From the NCBI RefSeq assembly GCF_001039355.2, contig NW_019775746.1, forward strand, positions 134,947-198,946: a DNA stretch of 64,000 nucleotides, written 5' to 3'. Shown piece by piece: positions 47,180-60,126 of the stretch (positions within the stretch are counted from its first letter, which is position 1; the number at the start of each line of letters is the position of its first letter). The notes beneath the pieces were generated by a model, which worked only from the letters and a program-made list of their open reading frames with translations, was not told the DNA's origin and searched no databases. A program made the position numbers and the translations under genes. This DNA comes from Lingula anatina (taxonomy: Eukaryota; Brachiopoda; Lingulata; Lingulida; Lingulidae).

Positions 47180-50100
47180 AAAAGTAAATTCACAATCAAT
47201 CCACAGTGGGGTTACCATTGCGCTCCGTCAGTCCGGGAGACTAGCAGTAGATGTTAATGTCTGCCTTTGGGGGGATTAAAACTATGATATCGAGAGAGAA
47301 AAATAATCGAATGGACAGTGTACAGGAACATGTCGAGAAGGAGAAGCGTGACACGCGGACATGTGTCGCCATATGGTGCAGGCTGCTTGCCAAATGTTTT
47401 AACACGCACAAGGGGAAATGAATACGGGCATTTAACTCTCGGTCTCTCCGACTTAAAAGGCCAATAATAGTTGTATTGATCCGTGGATTAATAGTTACTT
47501 CTAAGTATCCTTTTTGTGGTGCAGTGCAGTGGGACCAGGAAATAAATTTTGTGTTTAACTCACTGGGGAATTCGTTTTCATTTTTATAATATTCATTTTG
47601 CACAAGAACCTACTCGTCTTTGCGGATAAAATGTTTTCTTAACTCCACACAATGGAGGGATGGTTTTCGGTTGATAATTTTCCTGGCGACAACTGCCCTG
47701 TACAACCAACTCCTCAGCGAAAATGACAAATGCATTTTAAATTAATCACACTTAAGAAATTGATCGTGAAACAAATCTTCAACCAAAGATTTATTGTGTG
47801 TCTTCACAGCAAAGCAAGTATTTTCTCTTTCTTTTTTTAGAGGGGAGAGGGGGGGGCACGTCTGACCAAATTCTTTCGGTGAAACAAATTTAGCAAATTT
47901 ACGTTTTCATTAAAAGCGAGACGCATTTCAGGAATTTTTTAAATAAATCGATAGAGCTGGATTAAGAAAAAAGTAACGAGAACAAAATTGAAGTAACAAC
48001 TTAATTGGAAAAAGAGAAAATTTAATCGTATTGTGGCCAAGCAAAAATGTTAACCAAACACCAAATGTGCGGAGCAAAAAGTACTAGATAAATAATATTT
48101 TTTTTAATCGGGTAAGAGGAAAAAGAAGCACGTGCAATTGGCTTTGTTCGGTAAACCAATCACTTCGATTTGGGGTATTGTCTTTTTCCGTAATAATCAC
48201 GATTGATTGAAAGATGTCGCTCATTTTACATAAAACATAGTCAACGTTTTTTTAAACATTAAAATGAATTAAACAAATAAAGACGGCTATTAAAAGGACA
48301 ATAAGAAATCCAAATTGCTTTTTATTGATTGCAAATTAAATCTTTTATTGCACATGTCACAAACATCTCATTTCTTCAGTAAAACACTGACAAGACAACT
48401 TGCTCAAGCTAAATTACATCGCCAGTACGAAATGTTGCAATGGTAACATCAACCATGGAAATTTTTTAAAATTTCGGTTTCCTTCAAAAAAAAAATCATG
48501 GTTTTTCGGTGCACTTCTGAATGAACCCGTTATATTGCCGCAAGCCCCAGCGTACTATGACTACACCTAAAAACTAGAAGAAAAAAGAAATAGAAGAATT
48601 GGTAAGAATTCCACACTGTATTTTGTGAAACTTGACCAGCTTCTCTATCTCTATGCATTTTGCTTGAATTCAAGTAGAATCCACCACCGATTTTGAGTTG
48701 CTAGGAACAATGGTCACCACGGCTGCCTGGCGCGTCCAGCGGATGGTAAATCAAACAACCCATCACTGTGCCCTCGTCGCACTGATACAGTAAATGTAAT
48801 TTTCATGTTCTTAGAGTCTGATGTCAGAAGAGCCGATGGCACGGAAATCATCGAAGTATGCTATAGCGAAGTACGCAGTTGCGACCATTGAACGCTGTTT
48901 TATAGTACACAGCATTATCGTCTACGTAGAAAAAAATAATAAAGTCGAATATACAACTGAGATTATTAAAATTAATCCCAGGCAGGCATTTTTCTGAAGA
49001 GAAATACACACGATTAAATGTTTTACACAGACTTAGTTGAACATTTGCTTATTTATCAAACACTGTCGAAATATATTTCACTGATTCTCGAGCACGCAAT
49101 GAAAAATCCGTAATTAGTTTTGCAGAAATATTTGTAGTTGTTTGCCTAACTTTGCTTATTTTATCATATGTTGATACATGTATATCTTCAACTTAAACGA
49201 GCTGTTAGCCTATCAAATATAATAGATCTGAGATATATGCCAATGGTATTGGTACTTTACAATTGATAATACAATTTAAGGACAACGGAATATTTGTAGA
49301 TCACATTCTTTAACAAAAACATTCTTTTCACACATGGAAATAAAACGTTTGAGCAGACGCTATATTTGTACACAAATTGAGCAGACGACAATCGTATACA
49401 ATTAAAGCAGACGACCGCTCAATCGATTCCAATGTTAAGTGCATGCTTGATACTAAAAGCGCTCTAAAACATGATTGTAAATGAGAAACCCTCTTAAATG
49501 GGCCTGTTAATGAATTTTCCATTGTACTCCCATCAGCTTCGATTTGACGATTTACGCGAAGGGAAAATTTCCTTTTTCTTTTCTTCCTCTTGTCATCGTC
49601 TATTTATTTCTTTTTATCTCACGTCCTTTCTTCTTCAACATTAGCTTCATTCTCAAGGGACCTCGGGCTCCGATGAATTTAATACAGCTCCCGTAAACAT
49701 CGCAGAAAAATATTTTTCTGGACGAAAAAATGTCAGGCCTATCAACACTAGCATTGCACAAAAAATATTAGACAACATTCAATCAAATGCTTAATGGAAA
49801 AAATTACTATCAAAGATCATGACATATGTGAAATTTTGAGCGTGTAAGTGAAAATGATATAAAAAGATTTCCATATCACTCTAGCTGGGAGACATACAAT
49901 GAGCTCTAAGTTAAGTGTACTAGTCTAGGGTGTAATCAATATTTTCTTTATTCGTGTATTTTACCTTGTGGTTTTATAGATATATCATCTTCCATAACAG
50001 AACTTAATAGAATTTTGATTATTTCAACGTAAATTTGAAGAAAACAAATGCCGGAGATAGGCAACAATATATGTTCCATGGGGTCGTAATTTTCGAGGAA

Positions 50101-52080
50101 ATGGTTGCCTTATTTTGTTGAATGCCGGGCAACATTTAGGACATAAGAGAACGTTCAATAAATATGAAAGTTAATGTCAACTTTATATTGAGAATGACTT
50201 AAGTGGTTCCTGGCACAGAAGTATAACACAGATATTATTTTATCACTCTATTTCCGAGTACTTTTATTGTGGTTCCTGGGTCAGGCATATTGATGTACAT
50301 GTAGGTATGATTTTTATCTCTCTGTTTTGCGATACCCTTTTTCTATCTGTTGCTTAGGGTGTCCTGTTAATTCTTTACGGACAAATATATATTATTATCG
50401 ATTTCATCATGTGTAAATTTGCAAAAATCAATTGGGAAAAAATGTATAGCATCATGTTTTGTACCATATACACTCATAAATGTTGATTTCAAACTGAAAG
50501 TATTTATTTCCTTTATTGGCATATGTGGTATCTTGTTTAATGCTAAAATTTACCGATACATTTTTGTCTCTTTAAAAAACAAATAAAGGTAGCTTTTCAG
50601 TCAACATTAAAACAAATAACAGAAATTTATTTCCGTTCTTCATTTTCAGTATAAAGCATTTAGTATTTATACTCGTAAATAGCCAATGTACATTTTCTTT
50701 TCTACACCCCCGCATTAAATTTCAGCATATAGATAATAAAAAGGTATAGGCCTTCATGCATTTATTCTCAAATTAAAATTTTTAAGGAAAAATGAAAATG
50801 TTAAAATCAACACAGAAAGAAGAAAAGAAAGGAAGGAAGGAAGAAGAAAGGATAAATGAAAGAAATATAAATATACGATACGAGGTACATGTAATTTGTA
50901 ACTTACTCAGTTTTGTTATAAAATGTAACTGCCAGATTATGTGGACTTAAGATACATTAATTTCTTACATAGAATCTGTAAAGAGGGCGTGGTGTAGGCC
51001 CTAAAGTTTGAAAAACTTACCAAAATAAAAGAAAGAAGATTTTCAAAAAAAAAAAAAAAGAAAGAAAAAAGAAAAAGAAAAAAAGGGAAAATGAAAATGA
51101 AAAGAAAGGATAGAAAGAAAAAAAATAATCAATAAAGTTAACCTCAGAAATTTCACGAAAAAAATAAGTTGCTTCGCCCAAAATTTAAACCTAAATGACG
51201 AAGGATTACGTTTAGTTTACGAACATTCTTCATTTTTTTACTTTGTACGTACATACTTTTTGCCGATAAAAACAGCCCAGAAACTTAATCATTTCCAACT
51301 GAAAGGTGATTACTCGACTATGGTTCAACTAAACAGACAACACAGGTTGTCAGCTGTAAACAATTCCACGAAAGCAGGCAAAATTTCCAGAAACAAATGT
51401 CCATTCGTTTGCAAAGTGATCGATTAACATCGCACATGAATTTCGCCAAATTAGGCAACTCCTCCTAAAGCGCACCGTGTTTGATATCTCACAGTTCGGC
51501 AACAACTCCGCTCGCGCTACCGTTGAACTGACGAGAATAGTTATTTTGTAAGGCTACACCGTCATCTTGATTAGAGCCATACGCGTAGCTGAGGGAGCGT
51601 GAGGTTCGTTCTAGACGCGTAATTGCTCGTTGAATTTTGAATCAATTGAAACAGCTTAATTTTGAATGTAACGCTGCACTCGCACCTGCTCTATGACCCC
51701 TAGGTTAATGGTGTTGAGCAAACCTAACCAGAAATAGTCGAAGTCGGTGTGTTCTTGGGTAAGATAGACTGACCGCGTTGAACTCACTAGATCACGGCTG
51801 ATTAGCAAGGGCAGACTGTTCTTTTTAGGGACATAATCTCTCTTTCTCCTCTCGCCGCGATGTTACTCACACAGACTGAGGACTGAGTTGAGACCAAAGT
51901 CAATGTGTTGTACATGTGTACATATTTCATTATTGAAGATGCAGCAATGATTTATAGTCTGGCGTATTTATCAAACTTTCTTTTTGCTTAATCAAATATA
52001 TTATCCTCTTGTTGTCTTTTACACTTTAAGTTTTTAAGATGATTAGATCATATGTTTAATAAATAATAATCTCTTTCTAT

Positions 52081-52118
<38 letters not shown>

Positions 52119-55100
52119 GATTTTCCCATTTTTGAAAATATCATGAGGTCTTCCGGGAAAAGAACCGTCTACTAGTCAGGTTGAACTCTCAATGTGTTGT
52201 TTATCCCTGCCCGGAGTAAGAAGGTTGGGTCACCGCTGGCCCGAGGGGACGAAGTGACCGATAGTGACCTTATGACACCTGGTAAAAATTACTAGAAACC
52301 ACAGTGGTAGTGAGTGGTAGTGACGTCGTTCTCAATCCTCGACCCGAAAATTTCAGGACGAAGGCTCGTTTTTGAACATAAACATAACAAGAATTGAGAA
52401 TATTTACGCAAGGAACAAAAAAATCCCATTTTTGAAAAAAGTTCCGCTATAAAATTATCAACAAGATTTTTCATCTACAGCCCAGTACACTTTCCCTCAC
52501 AATTTTAATTTTCATCTACATTTTTTCCGGCTATGAATTGAAAATGAATAAATCAGGCAATCCTTTTATTTTATAATCACTAAATCAAAACTCAAAATGG
52601 GATGAAAAAAGAACATGAATATTTTGTCGTAAAAGAGCGACATATTATGCCAAAACTGCATAAAATACAGTTTCATTTCTAAGAATTACACCTCCCAGTA
52701 GCTTTCATTTTTCTTCCCTTATGTCAGTAGGTGAGAATGAAGAAGATAAATGACTAACTAAGGAGCACTTCGCAAGGAAAAGCAACCTGCTATCCATGCA
52801 ACCACCGTTTGATTAATTGTCTTAATCCCCATCTGCTTTTTCTACTCTATCTTCTATCAATTTAAACATTCATTACGACGATCTTAATGCATGTCCTTTA
52901 TACGCGCCAGGTCATCCGCCCTCCTTTTCCACTTTGATGTGCGCGTTGTAATGGCTATCATTATTATATAATGCATTTATTTCCCAGAAATTTAAATGAA
53001 ATAAAACTGAATGTGCATCGTTGAGTGAAATGAGGTTTTACACTAAAATCGACATTCCCCTTCGTATTATTGACTTCACTGTGTGGTTGTCGCTGGAAAA
53101 ACTATTACTAGTTCCAGGGCAAGAGGGTGTCTCACGTCAACAACAACGGTCAAGTGGTTTTACCGAGAGCTTGTGGTCAAGATTTTATTTCACCATCGCA
53201 AGGCTTTATGCTTAAGAGATTATTGATAATAAATGAGAATTCCCCAGGTAAAGAGAAAATAGTTCTTTTCCAAGTGTGATTTTGACCAGGTTTGGCCCTT
53301 TGTTCAGTTTATTAAAATTGTAAATAGATTACAAGAAGATTGCTTTGTGAAATAACGGCAATTTAATTTAAATATAAAAATGAGGAGCATTTAATTAAGT
53401 TTTTATACAATACCTTCTTCAATGATAACACTTCCCTGAGGGGAGTTTTTAGCTTTTTTTTGGGGGGGGGGGGGAGGAGGGGAGTTATTAGCACTTTATT
53501 TCAGCGAGAAAACAAATCTTGGATGGCAAACTATTTCAAAATTTTTAATTAAAAGTTGACAAAAGATATTAATCACCACGATTAAATTTGGGATTTTCGT
53601 GGCTGTTCAATTTGCTAAATTAATTCCGTGTTCTATTTTCTAGATTTTTTTTTTTTTTGATGGAAGAAGAATAATATCCAACTTTTTTTATTTTGATAAC
53701 ACTGTTTTCACAATCGATAGAGAAAAATGAAACTTTATATCAATTAGAATCCTCAGTCTTGATAATTAAAAAGCAGATCTTCACACATGTACCTCGGAAG
53801 GAAACGTGTCGCCCTAGTGCTCACTATAAAATTGAAAAACACGAAACAATCTTACAAATATATCAAAATCCACCGACATTATTGTGACGTTTGAAAACAA
53901 TAAAAGAATGTTGAATCTAATTATTAATTACGTAGACCTTTTTGATATAAGCTATATTTTTTCTAATATTCATTTTTGAAAAAAAAAAGAAACAAAATCA
54001 ATAAAACTAGAAAAGCACCCCAGGAAAAAATCCCTTTGGCGAATGTTTAATCGCTGTCAAAAATATACCAAAATATTTCACAACGCCGATAGATTTCTTT
54101 AATCCTTCCGATCCTTTCTCGGCACACCGTAATGAACTAAAAAGAAAAAAATCACGCCAAAGAATTGGATTAGCAACCCTGTAAGCGAATGGAATGCTTT
54201 GATCTAGCAAGTTTGTTAATCAAACGCCGATGAAGGCGTTAACATGGAAGGAGCCGAGTAATGGTGTAAATTGATTGCTTTTATGTCTTGTTTTGCGTAA
54301 AACACTTCTAATTACACGGGGTAAGTACACGGGGAGGCCGGCAAAAATCGATGTCTCGTCATGTCCGCGGCATACTGATTAGGCTCAGCGATGAGAAGAG
54401 TAAAGAGAAGTGATGGATGGGGCTGACAAGGGTCCTTAGCGCTTTTCTTCATGTATTTTTCTACCCTCTACACCGAGATCGCTCCTCATAAATTCTCCAA
54501 CTCAATGCTCTGGAAGAATTTCAGCACGCATTTTTCTGCTCTCCGCACTAGTGTAATTCTTGTCGACTTTTTCTACCCTCAACAGTGGCATTATTTTACA
54601 TGATGTCTGCTATTCTCAACACTAATATTATATTTTATTTAATTTTGTAGTTATATTTTTTTGGTTTTTTTTTTCTTTACTGTTCACCGATGTTATATTC
54701 CAATAATTTCCCCAGACTCAGTGGTGTTAGGTTTTCAAGTAATTGCTAGGTTTTCACGAAATGTCTCATTTGGGCACCGATATTTTTGTGAACTTTGCAA
54801 CCATTCACACTTGGTTTATTTTCCTTAAATATTTTTACAGTGTTGACTTGGACCTTCTTTTCTATTTCTCTCCAATCACTTCCCTTCAGTAAACGTGATA
54901 TTGATGAGGTTTCTGACAGCGCGTACGGATACCATATGCCAAAATTGTTCTACTATTTTAATATTTAGCACAGAGGTGGGCCTTTGGACAAATCAAAACA
55001 TTGAAATAACTCAAATTGTTACCTTTAAAATTTTTGCGAAGAGTGAAACGGATGTCAAAAACGCTTATTACAATTTACCGTTTATTGTTTTTACGAACAA

Positions 55101-55479
55101 AAACTGTGTCACAATCTGATTGTTTCAGCATCTGTAGTCCACACAAAAAACTCATCTTTAATATCAGAATCTTGTGAATGTCACTTTTCCATCAGCCTCT
55201 TTGTTTCAGATTTTGAGTATGTGCAGCTAAATGGCGTTTTAAGGCTCCCTGTACTGAGGGTAGAAGGAATCTGCAAAGAATAAAATACAATGAATAAAAT
55301 AACAGAAAATAAAATAATAAATGCAGATGTAGTGAAATACAATGAATTTGATAAATGTTCACACTTAAAAGTTTTATGGAAAAGCGCGGCATGTGCCGCC
55401 GAAGAGGAAAAAAGTCAATGGATGAAAAGAAGTAAAATAAATCCTTAAAAATGCTCAAAAAAGAAAAAGGCAGTTTTCT
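47177..55479. other. Intergenic desert, no gene recognised
   Basis: No exon-like conserved protein seen. Items: an X-box-like site (48434-48447), purine-rich low complexity (50820-50870 and 51040-51125), a (CT)n run (52083-52114), a G-run (53460-53474), and complex, less AT-biased stretches near 51300-51720 and 54230-54480 that look more like conserved regulatory DNA than neutral filler. The last point is a visual impression. Confidence 0.45.
48434..48447. promoter_or_regulatory. X-box-like (RFX) site GTTGCAATGGTAAC
   Basis: Two half-sites, GTTGCA and GGTAAC, separated by AT. This matches the RFX X-box pattern except for one pyrimidine position. Ciliary genes are commonly driven by RFX, and the nearest recognised gene is ciliary, but the site is about 9 kb upstream of its start codon, far outside the usual range. 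A chance match is possible. Confidence 0.25.
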
Positions 55480-55770
55480 CTGTGAAGAGGATACCACAAC
55501 CGTGTGTCATTAAAGAAACGCGTCCGTCCCCCGCGCCGCCCCCCTCTCCGCTCCTTACACCGAGGGTTTCATGTCTCCCTAATTGTAGAGTAAACTGGGC
55601 GGGCGGGTTGCCGGGGAAAGGCAGACAGTGCAAATTTACCCATAGGTTTAACAGCCATCGGTGCTGTTGACAGTCTGCATTATAGCGTTGTTTTAACCCG
55701 GCGCGGGGAAGGTGAAAGCCTTGACGACACGACTCCAAACACGAGTTCTATTACCCCCGTGCCGTGACTC
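55480..55770. other. GC/CpG-rich patch with Sp1-like sites
   Basis: Contains CCCCCGCGCCGCCCCCC, GGGCGGGCGGGTTGCCGGGG (near 55598-55617) and CCCGGCGCGGGG, and a short hairpin AACAGC/GCTGTT near 55650-55668. This is the most GC-rich part of the 24-kb desert. A promoter or enhancer core is possible. No gene start is recognised beside it. Confidence 0.4.
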
Positions 55771-58700
55771 TCCGCTGGTCAGCCTTTGTTTTAAATCGAA
55801 TTATAACCGTGTTTTACATGCTTTGGTCAAGACTTTGGAGTGTTTAAAGCTTTCAGTTAAGTTACCCAGCAAACGGTTGAACTCAGTGCTTTCCTGTTCT
55901 CTGCCTTTTTCTTTGATGGCTTGTTCCGTTGAGATCTATTCTGAGACAAAAGGTGAAAATCGAATATATATTTTTGTCTGTGATATCCATAACAACCATA
56001 TTTCTATGTTCCTGTTTACTGTTTTTTATATGTCAAATTATGACTTTCTCAGTGAGTAATTAAACAAATGGCTGTATAACATTTTCAGTGTGTCATACTT
56101 GTATATTGAGTCGAGAGGATCGTAAAAATCAGTTCATTTCGTCAACTAATAGAATTTTATTTGAATTTTTATCATTTTGACATATTTGCCATCAATTAAA
56201 CGGTGGTTATCTAGTCCTTTTCTCCTGGATTGACCACTGTCAAATTAAACGCATCGAAACAAACGCAATATTCTAATTAGCCAACCCCGATAAAATACCG
56301 ACTATTATGGAGGAAAGGTACTGAAGGTGATCAAATTTTAGGGACCTTAATGTTTGAATATTTATATTAAACTTAAAATGATATGATAATCTTGATGCCA
56401 AATCATTAAAAGATAAAAGAAAAATATTTCAAAATATCGCCAAAAATGTGCACTCATTCGTTAAAAGGTATATATACACCATCATTATTCAAGGTTATTT
56501 TTTCTAAAATTCAGCTCATTTGTAATTTTGGGATTCCTCTTTTTAACATCCACCCTACCAATAAAAAGTTTCAATGTATTCGCATTTTGCTCAAAACAGC
56601 GACTTAAAATATAAAATGTAGCAACTAATAATGAATTTTCAGGGGGTATAAATGACCATTAGTATTTTTGTGATAAGTGGATGTTTTAAAATCAACCCGT
56701 CTAACTTCTGTGCATATTGATTATGTGTTTGTGTTCTGATCACTTAGAGCTACATGAGGTTTTTCAGTTAACACCAAAACTAAATGCTCTCAAGCTGACT
56801 AGTGGCGTTTTATTTTGCCACTATTTTACCTAAGCCAAGTGAGCCCTTTTTAGGGGGGGAAATTAGGGTTTACACCAACCCCACCCTTACACACAAACAC
56901 ATACACCTCAACTTCCCCCCCTCTTTCAAGCCCTCTCTTTCGGCCCCTGATTTGAATCAATTTTCCGTAATTAATCTTCCGATTATCACCATTTCAAAAA
57001 CGTTCAGCAGACGACATGATGGTGTTTTGGTCCAAACGTGTCACCCCGATAAACTTTGTTTAGCTTCTTATGACAGGTTTGCAATTGTCACCCCGCTGAT
57101 GTCGCCGTTTGTCACACGCCTCGTCGTAGTCGGTGACACCGTGCCCAACCTCCCTCAATGTACATACAGAATCATTCACGACACTAGTAAATATATGTAA
57201 ATGTATGTTCGCACATCGTAGTCAAATAGCGTTTGTTTGTTCACCTTATGTTGCTAGCATTTAATTTCACGGAACATGCCTTTGTTTAACATGAATAAAA
57301 ATTGATTAACATGAAACTGAAGAGGGCGAAGCCATCAAACTCGCAAGCATATAGATTCGACGTGACGAGAAGAACAAATATACTGTCTAAAATCTTGCCA
57401 TCGGAAAATCAGACATGTACGATGAACATGTGCAAGTATTAAATAACATCGATAATCAATGATAATTCAATAAGCTTATTACATGTTCACACTCGCGCGC
57501 TCGCGCCTTTGCACGTGTGAGCGCGCACATGCTTGCGTTTCTCTTCCCAGAAGACCGTTTCTTCGTCTTATTTTTGCCATGACCAAAGTGCAAATGGAGA
57601 TTAATTCATTATCAGTAATTTCGTTTGAAGTCACCGTTCTACAAACGCTTTCTTGTCAATTGAAGATGACCCTGTGACCTCGGCGTTAACGCTATCACTC
57701 CGCAAATCAATTCTATTAACTAGCTTCAAGTCCTAGGTACATAATAGGGGTTTCAAGAGGATTGGTGTGTTTGTCTGGCTGTGCCAATTCGTGTACCGTT
57801 TAATCGTCGTCGTTGTTGTGTTTTGACGATGTGACGCTACTAGTATTCATTTATATACAGTTCGAATTCTAAATTTCCCCATCGATAGGTATTAACCAGT
57901 TGGTTTGTCAGTGTTGCTTGTTTAAGTGCTAAAACTGTCATCAAAGATGTCCATTCTTCTCATTTTTATCTAATCATTTTTTCGCCGATGCTGCATTGAA
58001 ATGCAAGAAAGGCCAAATCTGCACTGCACAAAGAAATATATGTACCAGTGGTTACATAGCTTCTTTAGCTGGGGGAAATTGAAGTATAGTCACTCCTAAT
58101 TTCAGAGTTTGGCTTTAAACTCCAATTTTATTAAACACAAATCACTTGCGGATTCTACAAGTGTACCGTCAAGTTATTAGAGACGCTAGCAACCTGCCTT
58201 AATCCGGGGATAACACACGTGGGAACCGTGAAACCTGTTATTAATAGGTGTCATAATTGAGAGATCAATTTGACAAAGCTCCACTCCAATATATATCAGC
58301 CTCTGGCGAAAATTGGCCAGGAATTAAACTGATACTCAATAGGATTATTACCCCACTGTTTTGTATGTGGCAGACTGTTTTCTCCTCTTTAAGACTAATG
58401 TTAATTATAGAGTAAATATCTTTAGATTTTATGGACTCTCAACTTGTTTCTCGTCACACAGGGAACTGACAGATGCACATTCCTGCGTGGAAGGCTAAAG
58501 TTTTATCTTAACAGGATTAATTCTTTTTCTGTAAGTTGACGCACATTTTCTTTATGTCGCCATGCAATGGATCTTTAAATTTGTTATTTGCGACGACAAC
58601 ATCCCGGAATGTACTTTTCATGTCAAATGAGTTTCAGTTTATGCATGCTTTATGACAGCAGACGAACCGAAGTAACACGAAGGTCTAGAGGACTGTTGAT

Positions 58701-59256
58701 GTTTTTTTTATTTCTGGCGTTCAATACCCGATTAAAGCGTCGATTATGTCGGCTACTTTCTTAATTAATGTCTTATTTATCACTTTTGTGCAAGGCCTGC
58801 AAAATTCGAAGATAAATGCTCAAATATATCTTTTTTTCTAATTTTCTCTTCCTCTGTGAGTCTCAACTGGCTACAGTAATGACCCGAGGCCAGATTTTGA
58901 CGTATAAACTTCTTAAAATGACTCGTACGCAAGCAATTCCGACTGTCTTGACTGACGTGCAATGAGATTGAAAATAATTGACAGTAAATCCCCGGCACAA
59001 ATTTACGTTATTTGCACAAATTCTCGCCGAGCTGCCGATCAATTGTCTCCTTATTGAACAGGCTTTGTGTCCGAGTTATGGAATCACCACGAAACATGTG
59101 TGAGGCTTGTAGCGCAAAACCAATACAACGACAATACACTGAGACGGCTGTTTGAAAAACACAGCGTTTGCAATGTTTAAAGATGCTTTATGCGCGGATT
59201 AATCGACGCCGGATCAGAAGCAAATGTAGTAATTTGAAACAAATACGTTGATCGGT
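55771..59256. other. Intergenic DNA, no gene recognised
   Basis: Mostly AT-rich, with local CpG content near 57060-57140 and 57490-57535 (alternating GCGC/CGCG). The 132-residue frame at 56802-57200 has no recognisable domain and contains low-complexity T/P stretches. Confidence 0.45.
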
Positions 59257-59296
59257 ACAATGGCCGAGGTCAACGCGGACTAACCTCGACCATTGT
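59257..59296. promoter_or_regulatory. 14-bp inverted repeat carrying two Sox-type ACAATGG sites
   Basis: ACAATGGCCGAGGT (59257-59270) and ACCTCGACCATTGT (59283-59296) are reverse complements at 13 of 14 positions around a 12-bp spacer. Each outer half is an ACAATGG core, the Sox HMG-box consensus, facing opposite ways. Paired inverted Sox sites are bound by SoxE dimers in vertebrates (established knowledge), usually with shorter spacing. It sits in a CpG-containing stretch (59020-59420) otherwise free of repeats. Confidence 0.35.
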
Positions 59297-60058
59297 CCCT
59301 GACTTAATGTGACATTCGTACGGGTTTTAACTTCGTTTACTAATGGTTCGTTTTCTGTTTGTGTACAAATTGTGTCGTAGACTTTTAAACTTGGCCTCGG
59401 GGGAGGACGACTGTCAACCAGAACCACGTAGTAGAGAAGTGACTTTCTTTGATAAAAACTTTGGTCTTTTCCAAAGGACCGAGGATCTGCTTGCCACGAT
59501 GACCACTTCACAGAGAGTGGTGACTCCATTTAATGAAATGTTATGCTATGAACTGGGAGGGGGGTTCTGCATTTTTAGGCTGAGAAAGGAAGGACGTGTA
59601 ACAATACAGGGTTTAAGGACACTGAGCATTTGGGCATTTTGCAAACCGCATTAATTTTTGTTTCGACAGTTGGAACCTTCATAAAATGGAGACTGCAGTT
59701 GCATCGTTTTAAATCGTCTCCACGATAAGGTTTCAGCCAGGTTGTTTTATGAAACCATAATCTAAATTGTGAATTTTTCAATATTAGTCAGATTGGGCTT
59801 GTTGAAGGAACCTGCACCTTTCTTATCCTGCCTTCGAGCTGTCCATGTCATCCCTGAGAGCCGTACACGAGAACGATTATGAAAGATCGAATCGTGTTAC
59901 CCTGACAACAGTAAGGTTTACACCGTACCAAACAAGTGTGTTAACAGGGTGGTATAATCAACCAGGCGTGGCTGGGGCCAATTTTTAACAAGGCATTAAA
60001 ACACCAAAGATTAAACTGAACTACGCTAGCTTTATGAAGAATTTTTCTTGCCTAGTTG

Positions 60059-60073
60059 CTCTCTCTCTCTCTT

Positions 60074-60123
<50 letters not shown>
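60059..60123. repeat. (CT)n microsatellite
   Basis: About 30 CT units with two interruptions near the start. Confidence 0.95.

Positions 60124-60126
<3 letters not shown>

Noticed and set aside
46865-47257. Long Ser-Leu, Thr-His and Arg-Glu open frames
   Set aside because: They are translations of a (GT)n/(GA)n microsatellite and exist in several frames at once.
52224-52270. GGTCAC...GTGACC inverted motif
   Set aside because: Six-base arms with a long loop are expected by chance in 64 kb.
55445-55738. 97-residue minus-strand frame
   Set aside because: Lies in a GC-rich patch where stops are rare; no domain, no splice-compatible partner, and an overlapping plus-strand frame is equally open.
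56802-57200. 132-residue plus-strand frame, longest in the desert
   Set aside because: Low-complexity Thr/Pro/Ser composition, no domain, no ATG context or neighbouring exons to support it.
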